Below, piece by piece: positions 61,616 through 64,000 of a stretch of 64,000 bases of DNA. Below the pieces are notes generated by a model. It made no database searches. It was not told the origin of the DNA and saw nothing but the letters and a program-made list of their open reading frames with translations. The stretch comes from JAAUUJ01 sp964392245 (GTDB taxonomy: Bacteria > Cyanobacteriota > Cyanobacteriia > Thermostichales > Thermostichaceae), in assembly GCA_964392245.1 (NCBI GenBank), contig CAYMOX010000010.1:30909-94908 (forward strand), given 5' to 3'. Made by a program: the position numbers and the translations under genes. The stretch's first letter is position 1, and every line of letters begins with the position of its first letter.

Positions 61616-62302
61616 ATGACAGCAACCATTTTTTCCCCCACCGATGCCCGGCTTCAGCCCGTACCCCAACGGCACAACCACTATGCCCAGGAAGACTTCT
61701 TTCAGTTTGATCGGCGCAAGGGAACCCTGGTGGACTGGAATAAGAACCGCAATGTACTGGTGAGCGAAGATTTTATCCTGGGATTACAACAGGGTCTGGA
61801 GGAAGAGGTGGGGGATGCCTCCGCCTCCCTGATGTACACAGTAGGCCAGGAGTGGGGGAAACAGGACGCAGTTAACTTTGCAACCTGGTATGAGGCGGAA
61901 TACCGCAAAAAATTGAAGCAGAGCAATGTTATGTTTCTGCTGGAAACCTGGTGGTGGCCCCTGGCTGCCCAGGGTTGGGGGCGCTGGGATGTGGATCTGG
62001 ATGGCCGTAAACAGGGATTCATCTTCATTAACCTCTACGATTCTGCCGTAGCCCGTACCCTCGGAAACGTGGGCAAACCCGTATGCCATCTGTATGCAGG
62101 CTTATTCGCAGGCTTTTTTACGTCTCTCGTGGAACGTCCCCTCAACTGTATTGAAATTCAGTGCTACTCCATGGGAGAGAGCTACTGTAAATTCTTGCTC
62201 GGAAGTAAGGATCGGATTGATGCTGCCGCCTTCTGGTTAAATGAAGGGGCATCGGCTGCTGAGATTCAGCAGAAACTCAAGTCAGGTCTAACGGCGAGCT
62301 AG
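61616..62302 (+). CDS. V4R-domain protein, homologue of Synechocystis Slr0144
   Basis: 228 residues. C-terminal V4R (4-vinyl reductase-like) domain with VGQEWGKQDAVNFATWYEAEY, YAGLFAGFFTSLVERPLNCIEIQCYSMGESYC and FLLGSKDRID. In Synechocystis the slr0144-slr0152 operon is required for full photosystem II assembly and repair; slr0144 and slr0147 encode V4R proteins. ATG 61616 is preferred; the open frame extends left to 61490 into the YccF gene. First of four closely spaced genes. Confidence 0.85.
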   Translation: MTATIFSPTDARLQPVPQRHNHYAQEDFFQFDRRKGTLVDWNKNRNVLVSEDFILGLQQGLEEEVGDASASLMYTVGQEWGKQDAVNFATWYEAEYRKKLKQSNVMFLLETWWWPLAAQGWGRWDVDLDGRKQGFIFINLYDSAVARTLGNVGKPVCHLYAGLFAGFFTSLVERPLNCIEIQCYSMGESYCKFLLGSKDRIDAAAFWLNEGASAAEIQQKLKSGLTAS

Positions 62303-62312
62303 AGAATCTGAG

Positions 62313-62561
62313 ATGAACATTGCCCTGGAAACCTCTGTACACTCTTTTTTCAGCACCCTGAATTGGGACAACCGTCCTCAGCTAAACGTCGTGGGTCCGA
62401 TGGAATTTGCCCCCCTGGGAGCCTTTCTGGCCTCTATCCCCTGGACTGGAGATCCAGCCACCCTGGCGGAGCAGGCCTTAAGTCATCTCACTGCGTCAGA
62501 AGATTTGGAACCTGAGGAGGACCATGTGCCCACCCTCTCTGATCTGTTCAGCCTGTTTTGA
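62313..62561 (+). CDS. Slr0145-like small protein
   Basis: 82 residues, acidic (C-terminal LEPEEDHVPTL), no TM. Position second after the V4R gene, length and composition match the second gene of the slr0144 operon; the fold is unknown. ATG 62313 is 10 bp after the preceding stop. Homology is judged mainly by synteny. Confidence 0.65.
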   Translation: MNIALETSVHSFFSTLNWDNRPQLNVVGPMEFAPLGAFLASIPWTGDPATLAEQALSHLTASEDLEPEEDHVPTLSDLFSLF

Positions 62562-62602
62562 CCGTTTCACAGTGAACATCCAGCAAAGGGAGAGCAGAAG
62601 CC

Positions 62603-63061
62603 ATGGGCAGTCAGATTGAACAGGTGCTGATCGAGGCAGAAGCTCGCTATCTGCAGGCGGATGGGATTGATCAGCTGAAACACTTTGTTAAAGGGTGGTC
62701 TCAGCGCGTGTCGATCTATCAGACTTTGCGAGACCAGGAACCCCAGATCTTGCAAACGGCTATGGGGCAGTTGCAGTCAGAGGAACCAGGATTAACACCC
62801 CAAGTCTTGAGTCTCTGTCAACAAGATCTGGCTTTAACCTTGAGGCAGGCGGCCATGGCAATGCTGCTGCAGGACGAAGATCTCCTCAAGCAGGGGTTGC
62901 TGGAATGGTTGGAAGAACAGGTGCGCCTCTATCAACTGCAGCAGGTGTACGAAGCGGCTTTTCGATCCTTGCAGACTGCCCTGAAAACATCGTTGTCACC
63001 AGCTCAGCTGGAGTTTATCAAGCCTTTTGTCACCCAAGCTCAGGTGACGTTACTTTTTTGA
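62603..63061 (+). CDS. Slr0146-like helical protein
   Basis: 152 residues, almost entirely predicted helix, rich in Gln, Leu and Glu; heptad-like stretches YLQADGIDQLKHFVKGW and LLEWLEEQVRLYQLQQVYEAAF. No TM. Third gene of the slr0144-type cluster. ATG 62603 follows GGGAGAG. The palindrome TTCACAGTGAA (62566-62576) lies in the short gap before it. Confidence 0.7.
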   Translation: MGSQIEQVLIEAEARYLQADGIDQLKHFVKGWSQRVSIYQTLRDQEPQILQTAMGQLQSEEPGLTPQVLSLCQQDLALTLRQAAMAMLLQDEDLLKQGLLEWLEEQVRLYQLQQVYEAAFRSLQTALKTSLSPAQLEFIKPFVTQAQVTLLF

Positions 63062-63085
63062 TCCTGGTTTATTGAGGTCGTTATC

Positions 63086-63754
63086 ATGGCTCCTTCCCCT
63101 CCTGTTCTCGATCCACTCACCCCCTTACAGGCCAATTACTATGCCCCGTCCACTTATGTACAGGGGGATCTGGAATCTGGTTTGCTGACCAGTCGACATG
63201 GGGATCGGTTGCTGGCTTTGCCAGAGCCTCTGATCCGGAGCATCTATAGTGGGCTGGACTATGAAACAGGGCAGGCGGCCCGTTTGGTGTTGCGTCATTG
63301 TGGTCGCATGTGGGGCAAAGAATTTTTTCGCCGTTTTGCCACTGAACTGACGGAACTGTACCAAAAATCCCTGTCGGAACTGGAAATGGGTCTGTTTCTG
63401 CAAAACCTGCAGCAGGCCTGGAAAACTCATGGCTGGGGATCCCTCCACCTGGACTGGACCCACAAAGGCCAGGGACTCCTGGTGGTCCAGATCAAAAACT
63501 CTCCCTTTGATGCGCTCAGTCCCGCAAACAGTCCCCGTCCAATGGGATTTTTGGAGGCAGGGTTATTATCCAGCTGGTTCAGTCAGTTAACAGGTCGGGA
63601 TCTGGCCTGTGTACAAACCAGCAGTGAGACTCTGGGAGCCCCCGCCAGCCTGTTTGTGATTACAACCTCTGAGCGTCTTCAGGAGGGAGAAAACTGGGTA
63701 GACAGTGGTCTTAACCATGAACAGGTCCTGGAAAAACTGATCCAAGGAGGCTAG
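63086..63754 (+). CDS. V4R-domain protein, homologue of Synechocystis Slr0147
   Basis: 222 residues with a C-terminal V4R domain (MGFLEAGLLSSWFSQLTGRDLACVQTSS then TSERLQEGENW). Shares the general architecture with the 61616-62302 product, an apparent paralogue. Probably binds a hydrophobic ligand such as a tetrapyrrole. ATG 63086 is 24 bp after the Slr0146-like stop. In Synechocystis the ferredoxin-like genes slr0148-0150 follow; here the next gene is on the opposite strand and converges with a 3-bp overlap. Confidence 0.85.
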   Translation: MAPSPPVLDPLTPLQANYYAPSTYVQGDLESGLLTSRHGDRLLALPEPLIRSIYSGLDYETGQAARLVLRHCGRMWGKEFFRRFATELTELYQKSLSELEMGLFLQNLQQAWKTHGWGSLHLDWTHKGQGLLVVQIKNSPFDALSPANSPRPMGFLEAGLLSSWFSQLTGRDLACVQTSSETLGAPASLFVITTSERLQEGENWVDSGLNHEQVLEKLIQGG

Positions 63755-64000
63755 CGATTTTCGCGCCGTTCCCGTGCCTCATCCCGAAGTTCCTCTAGCG
63801 TTGTGGTAGGAGGGTCCGGTCTGACGGGGGCAGGCTGAATCGGTCGTATGGCCGGAGGAGTTTGGACTGGAAGCACCACAGGTCGTTGCGGAATCTGCTG
63901 AACAGGAACCGGGGTAGAGGGCGGCGGTGGAGCAAGTGCGGGAGGCGGGGAGGGAGGGGGCGTCGGTGCCGGACTAGGGCTCGGCGAAGGAGTCCGGATC
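63751..64000 (-). CDS. C-terminus of a proline-rich protein, 5' end outside window
   Basis: The minus strand is open from the right edge of the window to a TAG at 63753-63751, 83 codons. The reading is very Pro-rich (TPSPSPSPAPTPPPSPPP, then repeated PV/QTPP patterns) and ends with a charged helix LEELRDEARERRENR. Low-complexity proline-rich tails occur in periplasmic spacers or cytoplasmic linkers. The identity of the folded part, beyond the window, is unknown. The stop overlaps the convergent Slr0147-like stop. Confidence 0.6.
   Translation of the reverse strand, partial: IRTPSPSPSPAPTPPPSPPPALAPPPPSTPVPVQQIPQRPVVLPVQTPPAIRPIQPAPVRPDPPTTTLEELRDEARERRENR

Overview
The window is a chromosomal segment of a cyanobacterium. 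The evidence is gene content: an 80-residue RNA polymerase omega subunit of the cyanobacterial type, a Ycf39-type photosystem II assembly factor, homologues of the first four genes of the Synechocystis slr0144-slr0152 photosystem II operon, a carotenoid oxygenase, a giant Ser/Thr kinase-AAA-GAF-histidine kinase hybrid, and at least four copies of the HIP1 octamer GCGATCGC. Most coding DNA is moderately GC-rich, and GATC is conspicuously frequent. I cannot name the genus. I recognised no rRNA, tRNA, CRISPR array or intact insertion sequence.

Layout. 3-3727 (+): thiE (5' truncated by the window edge), rpoZ, a methyltransferase, a membrane-anchored TPR protein and a TIGR03943-type membrane protein. 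3731-7044 (-): a zinc-ribbon DUF6671-type protein and a response regulator/hybrid kinase pair. 7138-15310 (+): a carotenoid oxygenase with a large insert, then the 1957-residue hybrid kinase. 15530-27012 (-): one long same-strand run of efflux adaptor, ABC permease, ABC ATPase, PabB-PabC fusion, J-domain protein, mraY, alpha-glucan phosphorylase and an aldehyde dehydrogenase-like protein. 27301-35166 (+): deacetylase/phosphodiester glycosidase fusion, hisIE, DUF1997, asd, mreBCD, ferredoxin. 35181-39004: Yip1-like membrane protein, a GGDEF/EAL protein, a 428-bp gap, a small membrane protein and a beta-propeller-type lipoprotein. 39126-42177 (+): prolyl oligopeptidase, a protein made of two copies of one domain, and a zinc-ribbon protein. 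42174-47000 (-): DUF1800, DUF1501, Urc4/DUF1688, ycf39. 47238-60679 (+): Na+/H+ antiporter, rhomboid protease, exported repeat protein, rsmI, then an AT-rich five-gene island (51949-57866), an HTH/GrpE-like plus Hsp70-like pair, and lspA. The end holds a small unknown protein, a YccF protein, the slr0144-0147-like genes and the C-terminus of a proline-rich protein entering from the right.

The best candidate for an undescribed system is the island at 51949-57866: a MinD/ParA-like ATPase with Arg in place of the signature Lys, a winged-helix protein, a membrane protein resembling nucleotide-exchange transporters with an extra cytosolic N-terminal domain, a periplasmic-sensor/HAMP protein with no output domain, and an ATP-grasp enzyme. 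The last three genes are clearly AT-richer than the rest of the window. Directly downstream is a cochaperone/chaperone pair in which a helix-turn-helix domain is fused to a GrpE-like tail and overlaps the gene of a shortened Hsp70. These functional links are inferences from gene order and motif reading only.
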